Below the pieces are notes generated by a model, which was not told the origin of the DNA, did no database searches, and was given only the letters and a program-made list of their open reading frames with translations. Below, one piece after another: positions 43,996 to 52,248 of a DNA stretch of 64,000 nt. The translations under genes and the position numbers were made by a program. Within the stretch, counting starts at the first letter, position 1, and every line of letters begins with the position of its first letter. The stretch comes from Micromonospora sp. C95 (lineage in GTDB: Bacteria > Actinomycetota > Actinomycetes > Mycobacteriales > Micromonosporaceae), in contig NZ_JAGPXT010000010.1 of assembly GCF_018070465.1 (NCBI RefSeq), positions 124,001 through 188,000 of the forward strand, in the 5' to 3' direction.

Positions 43996-45869
43996 CCGCC
44001 GCGTCGGCCGTGCCGGATCCGCCGCCGGATTCGGACCGAGCCCACTGGCGAGGGGTGGCTCCGGATCCGCACGCCGACCGCAGCCTCGCCGAGGACACCG
44101 ATCCGGCGGCGGTGGCGCGGCTGCGGGCCCGCAGCCGGGCGCTGCTGACGGACGTGCTGCGCCCGCACCGGGCCCGGCTGGGCACGGCGGTCGCGCTGCT
44201 GTTGACCCAGAACGCGGCGGCCATGTCCGGGCCGTACCTGGTCATGCTCGGTATCGACCGGGCGATCGAGCCGCTCCGGGCCGGCGAGCCCGGCCCGCTG
44301 ATCACCGTGGCCGTCTCGTTCGCCGCCGCCGCCGGCATCGAGTACGCGGCCCGGCGCGGTTTCCTCTCCATCTCCGCCCGCATCGGCCAGGCCGTCCTGC
44401 TCGACCTGCGCCGCCGGGTGTACGCGCACTTCCTGCACCTGCCGGTGGCCTTCCACGAGCGCTACACGTCAGGGCGGATGATCTCGCGCCTGACCAGCGA
44501 CATCGACTCGATCGCCGAGCTGGTCGACGGGGGTGTGGAGAGCCTGGTGATGGCCGCTCTGACGATCGTGTCGGTGGCCGGCATCCTGCTCTGGCTGGAC
44601 CTGCCGCTGGCCTCGGTGACCCTGCTCGCCTTTCCGCTGCTGTTCTGGCTGTCCCGCTGGTTCGCCCGGGCCTCGGCCTCCGCGTATCGGCGCACCCGGG
44701 AGGCGATGGCGCTGGTCATCGTCCATTTCGTGGAGTCGATGCGGGGTATCCGGGCGGTGCAGACGTACCGCCGCGAGGAACGCAACCAACACATCTTCGA
44801 CTCGGTCAGCGACGACTACCGGCGGTCCAGCCGGCACGCGTTCCACCTGATCGCGACCTACTCGCCCGGCATCAAGCTGATCGGCAACGTCACCGTCGCG
44901 GTGGTGCTCTGCTACGGCGGTGCCCGGGTGCTGGGCGGCGAGACCGGGGTCGGTGTGCTCGCGGCCTTCCTGCTCTACCTGCGTCGGTTCTTCGAGCCGA
45001 TGCAGGAGCTGAGCCAGTTCTACAACTCGCTCCAGTCGGCGACGGCGGCGCTGGAGAAGCTCGCCGGGGTGCTCGACGAGCGGCCCTCGGTCGCCGAACC
45101 GACCCGACCCGTGCCACTGCCCGACGGCCCGACCCGCGGCGCGGTCCGCTTCCACGCGGTGTCGTTCGGGTACCGCCCGGACTCACCGATCCTCACCGGG
45201 CTGGACCTCACCATCCCTGCCGGTCAGACCGTGGCCCTGATCGGGCCGACCGGCGCCGGCAAGTCCACCGTCGCCAAGCTGCTCGCCCGGTTCCACGACC
45301 CGGACGCTGGCACGGTCACCCTGGGCGGTGTGGACCTGCGCGAGGTCGCCGACGCGGACCTGCGCCGGGCGGTGGTGCTGGTCACCCAGGAGACCCACCT
45401 GTACGGCGGCACCGTCGCGGACAACATCCGGTTCGGCCGCCCGGACGCCGACGACGAGGCCGTGGAGGCCGCCGCCCGGGCGATCGGCGCACACGACTTC
45501 ATCGCGGCGCTGCCCGACGGGTACGCCACCCAGGTGCACCGGCGCGGTGGCCGGCTCTCCGCCGGGCAGCGGCAGTTGGTCGCCTTCGCCCGGGCGTTCC
45601 TGGCCGATCCGGCGGTGCTGATCCTCGACGAGGCCACCTCCTCGCTTGACGTACCGACCGAACGTCTGGTGCAGCACGCGCTCGGCAACATCCTGCGGGA
45701 CCGGACGGCGCTGGTGATCGCGCACCGGCTCTCAACGGTGGAGACCGCGGACCGGGTACTGGTCCTGGACCGGGGCCGGATCGTCGAGGACGGGCCGCCG
45801 GCAGAGCTGATCGCCGAGGGCGGCCGGTACGCCGACCTGCACCGCCAGTGGCGCGACTCGCTGCTCTGA
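43992..45869 (+). CDS. ABC exporter half-transporter, catalytic partner
   Basis: The 625-aa product from GTG 43992 is translationally coupled (GTGA) to the preceding half. It has a hydrophilic N-terminal extension of about 60 residues, six transmembrane helices, then the NBD: GPTGAGKST, Q-loop VTQETHLY, Walker B LILDEATSSLD with the catalytic Glu, and IAHRLSTV H-loop. The signature is LSAGQRQL rather than LSGGQ. Pairing therefore gives one consensus site (its Walker motifs with the partner's LSGGQ) and one degenerate site, as in heterodimeric multidrug exporters. Confidence 0.92.
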   Translation: MTAASAVPDPPPDSDRAHWRGVAPDPHADRSLAEDTDPAAVARLRARSRALLTDVLRPHRARLGTAVALLLTQNAAAMSGPYLVMLGIDRAIEPLRAGEPGPLITVAVSFAAAAGIEYAARRGFLSISARIGQAVLLDLRRRVYAHFLHLPVAFHERYTSGRMISRLTSDIDSIAELVDGGVESLVMAALTIVSVAGILLWLDLPLASVTLLAFPLLFWLSRWFARASASAYRRTREAMALVIVHFVESMRGIRAVQTYRREERNQHIFDSVSDDYRRSSRHAFHLIATYSPGIKLIGNVTVAVVLCYGGARVLGGETGVGVLAAFLLYLRRFFEPMQELSQFYNSLQSATAALEKLAGVLDERPSVAEPTRPVPLPDGPTRGAVRFHAVSFGYRPDSPILTGLDLTIPAGQTVALIGPTGAGKSTVAKLLARFHDPDAGTVTLGGVDLREVADADLRRAVVLVTQETHLYGGTVADNIRFGRPDADDEAVEAAARAIGAHDFIAALPDGYATQVHRRGGRLSAGQRQLVAFARAFLADPAVLILDEATSSLDVPTERLVQHALGNILRDRTALVIAHRLSTVETADRVLVLDRGRIVEDGPPAELIAEGGRYADLHRQWRDSLL

Positions 45870-45927
45870 GCGTGAGCGGGCGGGCTAATGAGGTGCTGCC
45901 GGGCCGCACGGTGCATACGATCCACGG

Positions 45928-48492
45928 ATGACTGATACGGCGAGGACGGCCCGCACCGGCGTCCCCGAGCGTCCGAATCTGGACGGTCTCGAGGAGACCT
46001 GGTCGCGCCGCTGGCAGGAGGAGGGCACGTACGCGTTCGACCGCAGCAGGCAGCGGTCGGACGTATACGCGATCGACACCCCGCCGCCGACCGTATCGGG
46101 CGAGCTGCACATGGGGCACGTCTTCTCGTACACGCACACCGACCTGGTCGCCCGGTTCCAACGGATGCGCGGCCGGACGGTCTTCTACCCGATCGGCTGG
46201 GACGACAACGGGCTGCCCACCGAGCGCCGGGTGCAGAACGTGTACGGGGTCCGGTGTGACCCCTCGCTGCCGTACGACCCGGACTGGGCACCACCGACCG
46301 GACCCGTGGACGACGCCGCCCGGAAGAACCCGACCCCGATCTCCCGGCGGAACTTCATCGAGCTGTGCGAGCGGTTGACCGTCGCCGACGAGCAGGTCTT
46401 CGAGGCGCTGTGGCGGCGGCTCGGCCTGTCGGTGGACTGGTCGTTGATGTACACCACCATCGGGGAGGTGGCCCGGGCCACCTCCCAGCGGGCGTTCCTG
46501 CGCAACCTGGCCCGGGGCGAGGCGTACCAGGCCGAGGCGCCGACGCTGTGGGACGTCGGTTTCGCCACCGCCGTGGCGCAGGCCGAACTGGAGGACCGGG
46601 AACGCCCCGGCGCGTACCACCGGTTGCGCTTCCACGCCCCGGGCGGGCGGGAGGTGCTCATCGACACCACCCGGCCGGAGCTGCTGCCGGCCTGCGTCGC
46701 GCTGGTCTGTCACCCCGACGACGAGCGGTACGCGGACCTGGTCGGCACGACTGTGCGTACCCCGGTGTTCGGAGTGCAGGTGCCGGTGCGCGCGCACCCG
46801 CTGGCGGACCCGGCCAAGGGCACCGGCATCGCGATGGTCTGCACCTTCGGTGACCTGACCGACGTGACCTGGTGGCGGGACCTGGCCCTGGACACCCGGG
46901 TGGTGATCGGCCGGGACGGCCGGCTGCTGCCGGAGCCACCGGCCGACGTGCCCGCGCAGCCGTACGCGGCGCTGGCCGGGCAGACGGTGAACGGCGCCCG
47001 ACGGACGGTGGTGGAGCAGCTGACCGAGGCGGGTGACCTGGTCGGCGAGCCGCGCCCGATCAGCCACCCGGTGAAGTTCTACGAGCGGGGCGACCGGCCC
47101 CTGGAGATCGTCTCGACCCGGCAGTGGTATCTGCGCAACGGTGGCCGCGACACCGATCTGCGGGAGGAACTGCTGGCCCGTGGCCGGGAGCTGCGCTGGG
47201 TGCCGGAGCACATGCGGCACCGCTACGAGCACTGGGTGGGCGGCCTGACCGGCGACTGGCTGGTCAGCCGGCAGCGCTACTTCGGGGTGCCGGTGCCGGT
47301 GTGGTACCGGCTCGACGACGCTGGCGAACCGGACTGGACCGAGCCTCTCACGCCGGCGGAGTCCGCGCTGCCGATCGATCCGTCCGAGGAGACCCCGCCC
47401 GGGTACGACGAGTCGCAGCGCGGTGTGCCGGGCGGCTTCGTCGGCGACCCGGACGTGCTGGACACCTGGGCCACCTCGTCGCTGACCCCGCAGATCGTCG
47501 GCGGCTGGGAACGTGACCCGGACCTGTTCTCCCGGGTCTTCCCGATGGACCTGCGCCCGCAGGGGCACGACATCATCCGCACCTGGCTGTTCGCCACCGT
47601 GGTCCGGTCGCACCTGGAGCACGGCGTGCTGCCCTGGCGGACGACGGAGCTGTCCGGCTGGATCCTCGATCCGGACCGCAAGAAGATGTCGAAGTCCAAG
47701 GGGAACGTGGTGACCCCGATGGCGCTGCTGGAGCAGCACGGCTCGGACGCGGTGCGGTACTGGTCGGCCAGCGGCAAGCCCGGCACCGACCTGGCCTTCG
47801 ACCCGGCCCAGATCCGGATCGGCCGGCGATTGGCCACCAAGCTGCTGAACGCCTCCAGGTTCGCGCTCGGGCTGGGTGCCGCCGACGCGCTGCGCGCCCC
47901 GGCGACCGAACCCCTCGACCGGGCCGTGCTCGCCGAACTGGCCGAGGTGGTGGCCACCGCGACAACCGCGTTCGAGGGGTACGACCACACGGCCGCGCTC
48001 CAGGCCACCGAGTCGTTCTTCTGGCGGTTCTGTGACGACTACATCGAGCTGGTGAAGGAACGCGCCTACGGCAGCGGAGCCGGGGCCGACTCGGCCCGGG
48101 CGGCGCTGGCCACCGCGCTGTCGGTGCAGTTGCGGCTGTTCGCCCCGGTGCTGCCGTACGCGACCGAGGAGGTCTGGTCGTGGTGGCGGTACGGGTCCGT
48201 GCACCGCGCGCCGTGGCCGACCACGTACGAGGTGGGCCGGGCCATCCAGGGTGACGGCGACCCGCAGCTGCTGCGGCTCGCCGCCGACGCGCTGGGGCAG
48301 GTCCGCCGGGCCAAGTCCGAGCGGAAACTGTCGATGAAGGCGGAGGTGCCGCTGGCCGAGGCCCTCGGCCCGGCCGCCGTACTCGACCAGCTCACGCTGG
48401 TAATCGACGACCTACGCGCCGCCGGCCGCATCAACAAGCTCGACCTGCTCCCCGACCGCACCCCCGAACTGGTCATCGCCTGCGCCTTCTGA
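45928..48492 (+). CDS. valS: Valine--tRNA ligase, short type
   Basis: This class I aminoacyl-tRNA synthetase charges tRNA-Val. The 854-aa product from ATG 45928 has the HIGH-type motif HMGH in PPPTVSGELHMGHVFSYTHTD, the CP1 editing domain with DTTRPELLPACVALVCHPDD, DTWATSSLTPQ, and KMSKS in DRKKMSKSKGNVV. It ends after the anticodon-binding domain, without the C-terminal coiled coil of E. coli ValS. This resembles the archaeal-like ValS found in several actinobacteria. Whether a second valS exists elsewhere cannot be seen. Confidence 0.92.
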   Translation: MTDTARTARTGVPERPNLDGLEETWSRRWQEEGTYAFDRSRQRSDVYAIDTPPPTVSGELHMGHVFSYTHTDLVARFQRMRGRTVFYPIGWDDNGLPTERRVQNVYGVRCDPSLPYDPDWAPPTGPVDDAARKNPTPISRRNFIELCERLTVADEQVFEALWRRLGLSVDWSLMYTTIGEVARATSQRAFLRNLARGEAYQAEAPTLWDVGFATAVAQAELEDRERPGAYHRLRFHAPGGREVLIDTTRPELLPACVALVCHPDDERYADLVGTTVRTPVFGVQVPVRAHPLADPAKGTGIAMVCTFGDLTDVTWWRDLALDTRVVIGRDGRLLPEPPADVPAQPYAALAGQTVNGARRTVVEQLTEAGDLVGEPRPISHPVKFYERGDRPLEIVSTRQWYLRNGGRDTDLREELLARGRELRWVPEHMRHRYEHWVGGLTGDWLVSRQRYFGVPVPVWYRLDDAGEPDWTEPLTPAESALPIDPSEETPPGYDESQRGVPGGFVGDPDVLDTWATSSLTPQIVGGWERDPDLFSRVFPMDLRPQGHDIIRTWLFATVVRSHLEHGVLPWRTTELSGWILDPDRKKMSKSKGNVVTPMALLEQHGSDAVRYWSASGKPGTDLAFDPAQIRIGRRLATKLLNASRFALGLGAADALRAPATEPLDRAVLAELAEVVATATTAFEGYDHTAALQATESFFWRFCDDYIELVKERAYGSGAGADSARAALATALSVQLRLFAPVLPYATEEVWSWWRYGSVHRAPWPTTYEVGRAIQGDGDPQLLRLAADALGQVRRAKSERKLSMKAEVPLAEALGPAAVLDQLTLVIDDLRAAGRINKLDLLPDRTPELVIACAF

Positions 48493-48504
48493 CGGGCACA
48501 ACAT

Positions 48505-48563
48505 CGGGGAAAGTGCTGCCTCAACGGCCGTGGAGGCAGCACTTTCCCCGAAAGTGCTGCCTC
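48505..48563. repeat. Hairpin repeat element, GGGAAAGTGCTGCCTC family
   Basis: Arms CGGGGAAAGTGCTGCCTC (48505-48522) and its perfect reverse complement (48533-48550) have a 10-nt loop. They are followed at once by a third direct copy of AAAGTGCTGCCTC (48551-48563). It lies between convergent valS and the ABC-2 permease gene, where it could also terminate both transcripts. Confidence 0.75.
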
Positions 48564-48582
48564 CCGATGCCCACCCCAGGGG

Positions 48583-49293
48583 TCAGCTGGTTTCGCCGGC
48601 CATGGAGAAGGAGCGTAGGCGGTCGATGGAGAGGAAGGTGGCGGCGACGATGATGAGGGCGGTCATCACGGCGGCCACCGGGACGGAGACCGTGGTGGCG
48701 AGCAGGTTGGTCGGGGCGAGGCGGTCGGCCAGGGCGATCACGTAGTGCTGGATCGACAGCACCCGGGTGCCGGTGATCACGTTGCTGAGCAGCCCCTCCC
48801 AGATCAGCACGTAGACCAGCCCGAGCAGCACCGGCCGCCGGGTGAGCAGGCTGGCCGCCACGAACAGCGCCGAGTAGGCCAGCGCACCGACCGACGCGGC
48901 GACGGCGAGCGCCACGCCGAGGCGTACCGAGTCGGCCAGCAGGCCCGCCGCGAACAGCGGGACCGCGACGGTGACCGCGGTGACCCCGGCCGCGACGGCC
49001 AGCTTCGGCAGCACGATCTGCCACCGTGGCAGCGGCGTGGTGAGCACGTGTACCACCGTGCCGTCGTCGATCTCGGCACCGAGCACCCCGGTGCCGACGA
49101 TCAGGGCGACCACCGGCAGCACCACGGCCAGCCCGAGGCCGACCAGCACCGGCGGACCCCAGTCGGTGGGTTCGACCCCGAGCCCCCGGGAGAGCACGGC
49201 CAGCCCCACCAGCAGTATCGGTAGCGGTAGCAGCAGCAGGAACCGACGACGCCCGAACAGGCCGCGCACGGTGATCCAGGAGACAGTGGACAT
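48583..49293 (-). CDS. ABC-2 type transporter permease
   Basis: The 236-aa integral membrane protein has about six hydrophobic helices (for example residues 18-36, 48-68, 95-118, 125-150, 205-222). The segment ALIVGTGVLGAEIDDGTVVHVLTTPLPRWQIVLPKLA is typical of ABC-2 permeases. ATG overlaps the stop of the upstream ATPase gene (TGATG), so it is the last gene of a four-gene operon, with its partner ATPase directly upstream. Confidence 0.85.
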   Translation of the reverse strand: MSTVSWITVRGLFGRRRFLLLLPLPILLVGLAVLSRGLGVEPTDWGPPVLVGLGLAVVLPVVALIVGTGVLGAEIDDGTVVHVLTTPLPRWQIVLPKLAVAAGVTAVTVAVPLFAAGLLADSVRLGVALAVAASVGALAYSALFVAASLLTRRPVLLGLVYVLIWEGLLSNVITGTRVLSIQHYVIALADRLAPTNLLATTVSVPVAAVMTALIIVAATFLSIDRLRSFSMAGETS

Positions 49294-50243
49294 CAGGCCT
49301 CCACCAGGTAGGAGAAGACGCTCTCCAGGGACTCGTCCTCGGGTACCAGTTGCTGGACCCGTACGCCGCGGGCCAGGGCGACCTTCGGCAGCATCCGGGT
49401 GAATGCTCCGTAGTCACCGGCGCGTACGGTCAGGCCATCGCGCCCCAGCTCGACCCCGCTGACCGAGGTCTCGGCCATCAACGCGACGGCCAGCGCCCGG
49501 TCGTCGGTGGAGCGGATGGCGAAGACGTGCGGCCGGTTGGTCATCAGCCGCCGGATGGTCCGGAAGTCGCCGGAGGCGGCGAGCCGGCCGGCGACCATCA
49601 CCTGGACCGTGCCGGAGACCTGCTCGACCTCCTCCAGGATGTGTGAGCTGAACAGGATCGTCCGGCCCGCGTCGCCGAGGGAGTGCAGCAGCTCCATCAT
49701 GTGCAACCGCTGGCGCGGGTCCATGCCGTTGAACGGCTCGTCCAGCAGCAGCACCTGCGGGTCGTGCACCAGCGCCGCCGCCACCCGGGTGCGCTGCCGC
49801 ATGCCCTTGGAGTAGGTGCCGATGCGGCGGTCCTGGGCGTCGGCCATCTCCACCATGTCGATGGCGCGGCGGGCCGCGGCCTGCGGATCCGGCAGCTTGT
49901 GCAGCTTCGCGGTGGCCAGCACGAACTCGTACGCGGTGAGGAAGCTGTGCACCGCCTCCCGCTCGCTGACCAGGCCGAGCCGGCGGTAGACCTCCGGATT
50001 GCGCCAGGTGGGCCGACCGTCCAGGGTCACCGCCCCTCGGGACGGGGTGAGGAAACCGGCCATCATGTGCAGCAGGGTGGTCTTGCCCGCCCCGTTGGGG
50101 CCGAGCAGCCCGGTCACTCCGGGCCCGAGGCTCATGCTCACGTTGTTCACCGCGACCACGTTGCCGTACCAGCGGGAGACCTCGGCGAGGTCGAGGGTGC
50201 TGGTGGCGGTGGCCGGCGGTGCGGCGGTACTCGTCGTGGTCAT
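49293..50243 (-). CDS. ABC transporter ATP-binding protein
   Basis: The 316-aa product from ATG 50243 is a cytosolic ATPase of an ABC-2 exporter: Walker A GPNGAGKTT, signature YSKGMRQR, Walker B LLLDEPFNGMD and H-loop SSHILEEVE. Some 80 further residues form the regulatory tail common in the CcmA/DrrA-like group. The Q-loop reads LVSEREA. It starts 4 bp inside the end of the upstream permease gene, so coupling is tight. Confidence 0.9.
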   Translation of the reverse strand: MTTTSTAAPPATATSTLDLAEVSRWYGNVVAVNNVSMSLGPGVTGLLGPNGAGKTTLLHMMAGFLTPSRGAVTLDGRPTWRNPEVYRRLGLVSEREAVHSFLTAYEFVLATAKLHKLPDPQAAARRAIDMVEMADAQDRRIGTYSKGMRQRTRVAAALVHDPQVLLLDEPFNGMDPRQRLHMMELLHSLGDAGRTILFSSHILEEVEQVSGTVQVMVAGRLAASGDFRTIRRLMTNRPHVFAIRSTDDRALAVALMAETSVSGVELGRDGLTVRAGDYGAFTRMLPKVALARGVRVQQLVPEDESLESVFSYLVEA

Positions 50244-51121
50244 CGTGCGGCCACCTTCTTGTAGCGGGCAAGTAGCAGGGCGACGCAGCCCGCCACGAGC
50301 GCGACGGCGGCCAGCGCGTACACCGGGCCGAAGGCCCCGAGGTCGAGGTCGGCGGTGTTGGCCTCGGTGACCAGCAGGTCGCGCATCGTCCAGAGGCCGA
50401 CGCCCTGCACCAGGGTGGGCGGCGAGGCGATGCCGGCGAGCTGGTTCGCCGTCTGCGAGGGCAGGACCGACAGGATGCCGACGATCGGCGTGGTCATCAG
50501 GAACACGGCGACGATCCCGCCGGCGGCGAAGGCGCGCTTGCCGGTCATCGAGGCGACCAGCAGCCCGACCGAGGCGAAGACCACGGCCCACAGCCCGGCG
50601 TAGAGCAGGCCGGGCAGCAGGTCGAGCAGTTCGTCCCAGACCGCTCCCATGCCGTCGCCGGTGAAGGCGCCGCCGAGGAACATCAGCAGCTGCGGCGCGC
50701 CGAGCAGCAGGAACAGCGCGGTGACCAGGGCGAGCAGCTTGGCCAGCGGGTAGTCGGCGTGCGGCAGCGGGCGGGAGAAGTACAGCGGCAGGACGCCGCT
50801 GCGCATGTCCCGGGAGACCAGCTCGGGCGCGGCCACCGCGACGAAGAAGATGACCAGCCAGCTCATCGCGTCGGCGAACTGGGCGTACGTCATGACCACT
50901 TCGCCGATCTGGCTGCGGATCGCGGTCACCGCGGCGGCCACCATCAGCACGATGCCGACCACCAGCCAGGGAAAGATCTTGGCCTTGGCGCTGCGGCCCA
51001 ACCCGAAGGTGGTCCGTACACCGTGCAGGTACAGCGCTCCGAAGACGTGCCGGCGGCCGAGCCGGGGGCCGGTGTAGCGCTGGTAGCCGATGTCGTGGAT
51101 GACTCCCGTCGGCTCAGACAA
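50240..51121 (-). CDS. ABC-2 type transporter permease with TTG start
   Basis: The 293-aa product starts at TTG 51121 (SEPTGVIHDIGYQRYTGPRLGRRHVF), behind GAGGGAGAACAGCC, and overlaps the preceding ATPase gene by 8 bp. The conserved IHDIGYQRYTGPRLGR start supports this choice. Six hydrophobic helices are seen (about 46-66, 80-100, 130-152, 175-195, 205-225, 265-285). RDMRSGVLPLYFSRPL is the usual cytosolic loop motif of this permease family. Confidence 0.86.
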   Translation of the reverse strand: MSEPTGVIHDIGYQRYTGPRLGRRHVFGALYLHGVRTTFGLGRSAKAKIFPWLVVGIVLMVAAAVTAIRSQIGEVVMTYAQFADAMSWLVIFFVAVAAPELVSRDMRSGVLPLYFSRPLPHADYPLAKLLALVTALFLLLGAPQLLMFLGGAFTGDGMGAVWDELLDLLPGLLYAGLWAVVFASVGLLVASMTGKRAFAAGGIVAVFLMTTPIVGILSVLPSQTANQLAGIASPPTLVQGVGLWTMRDLLVTEANTADLDLGAFGPVYALAAVALVAGCVALLLARYKKVAAR

Positions 51122-52028
51122 GGCTGTTCTCCCTCCGGGCGAAGAGTTCGGCCACCCGGTGCCGGCGCTGGTCCAGCCGGTGCAGGGGCAGGTCCAGCTC
51201 GGCCACCGCACCGAGGATCAGGTCGTAGGTGCCCTGGTCGGCCAGCGGCACCAGCAGCAGCCTTCCCTCCCGGGTCACCGGCAGATCGAGGGCGGCCAGC
51301 CGGGCGGCCAGCGCCTCGGTGCCCTCGCTGACCTCGACCGCGAGCACGTCGGTGACCGAGGTCATGGCGGCGATGTGGTCGGCCCGCAGCAGCCGCCCAC
51401 CCTCGATGGCGACCAGGGTGTCGCAGATCCGCTCGACCTCACCGAGCAGGTGCGAGCAGACCAGGACCGAGATGCCGAACTCGGTGCCGATCCGCTGCAC
51501 CAGCGCGAGCATCGCGTCCCGGCCGGCCGGGTCGAGCCCGTTCGTGGGCTCGTCCAGCAGCAGCAGGTCGGGATCGTGCACCAGCGCCTGAGCGAGCTTG
51601 ACCCGCTGCTTCATGCCGGTGGAGTAGCCGCCCACCGGCCGGTGGCGCTCCTCGTGCAGACCCACGTGGCGCAGCGCCTCGGAGGCCCGCTCCCGGGCGA
51701 CGGTGCGCGGTAGGCCGCTGATCCGTCCCAGGTGGGTGACCAGTTCGGCGGCGGAGAGATCGGGCGGCAGGCAGTCGTGCTCGGGCATGTAGCCGACCCG
51801 GGCCCGTACCGTCGCCGTGTCGGCGGTCGGGTCCAGGCCCAGCACCTGTATCCGGCCGCGAGTGGGAGTGAGCAGGCCGAGCAGCAGCTTGATCAGGGTC
51901 GACTTGCCGGCGCCGTTGGCGCCGACCAGACCCACGATCCCTGGTTCCACCGCGACCGTCAGATCGGACAGTGCGGTGACCCCGCCGCCGTAGACCTTCG
52001 TCAACGACTCGGTTGCGATCAGTGTCAC
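51114..52028 (-). CDS. ABC transporter ATP-binding protein (first gene of operon)
   Basis: The 304-aa product from GTG 52028 has Walker A GANGAGKST, Q-loop YMPEHDCLPPD, signature YSTGMKQR, Walker B LLLDEPTNGLD and H-loop CSHLLGEVE. It is the promoter-proximal gene of ATPase-permease-ATPase-permease. Two distinct ATPases with two distinct permeases suggest either one heteromeric exporter or two adjacent exporters. The substrate is unknown and no regulator gene is adjacent. Confidence 0.91.
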   Translation of the reverse strand: MTLIATESLTKVYGGGVTALSDLTVAVEPGIVGLVGANGAGKSTLIKLLLGLLTPTRGRIQVLGLDPTADTATVRARVGYMPEHDCLPPDLSAAELVTHLGRISGLPRTVARERASEALRHVGLHEERHRPVGGYSTGMKQRVKLAQALVHDPDLLLLDEPTNGLDPAGRDAMLALVQRIGTEFGISVLVCSHLLGEVERICDTLVAIEGGRLLRADHIAAMTSVTDVLAVEVSEGTEALAARLAALDLPVTREGRLLLVPLADQGTYDLILGAVAELDLPLHRLDQRRHRVAELFARRENSLV

Positions 52029-52248
52029 GTCGTCAGCCTAGAGGCGTCGGACAATGCACCGCGCTCCGGAAGCAACCCCCGTTTCCCCTGATACCGACTC
52101 ACCGCTACCCCTAGGGAGATCAACCACGTCCCGGGCCGGCTACGGCGTGGCCGGCGGGCATCCTGTCCCGCCGCGACGGGTGGTCTGGTACAGAATGGAC
52201 CCTGGCCGTCCGCCCGGCGCGGCGGCCACACCGGCTGACGGGAGAACC

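Noticed and set aside
45499..48204. 901-codon minus-strand frame
   Set aside because: Fully antisense to the ABC exporter end and valS; composition is that of a reversed high-GC gene.
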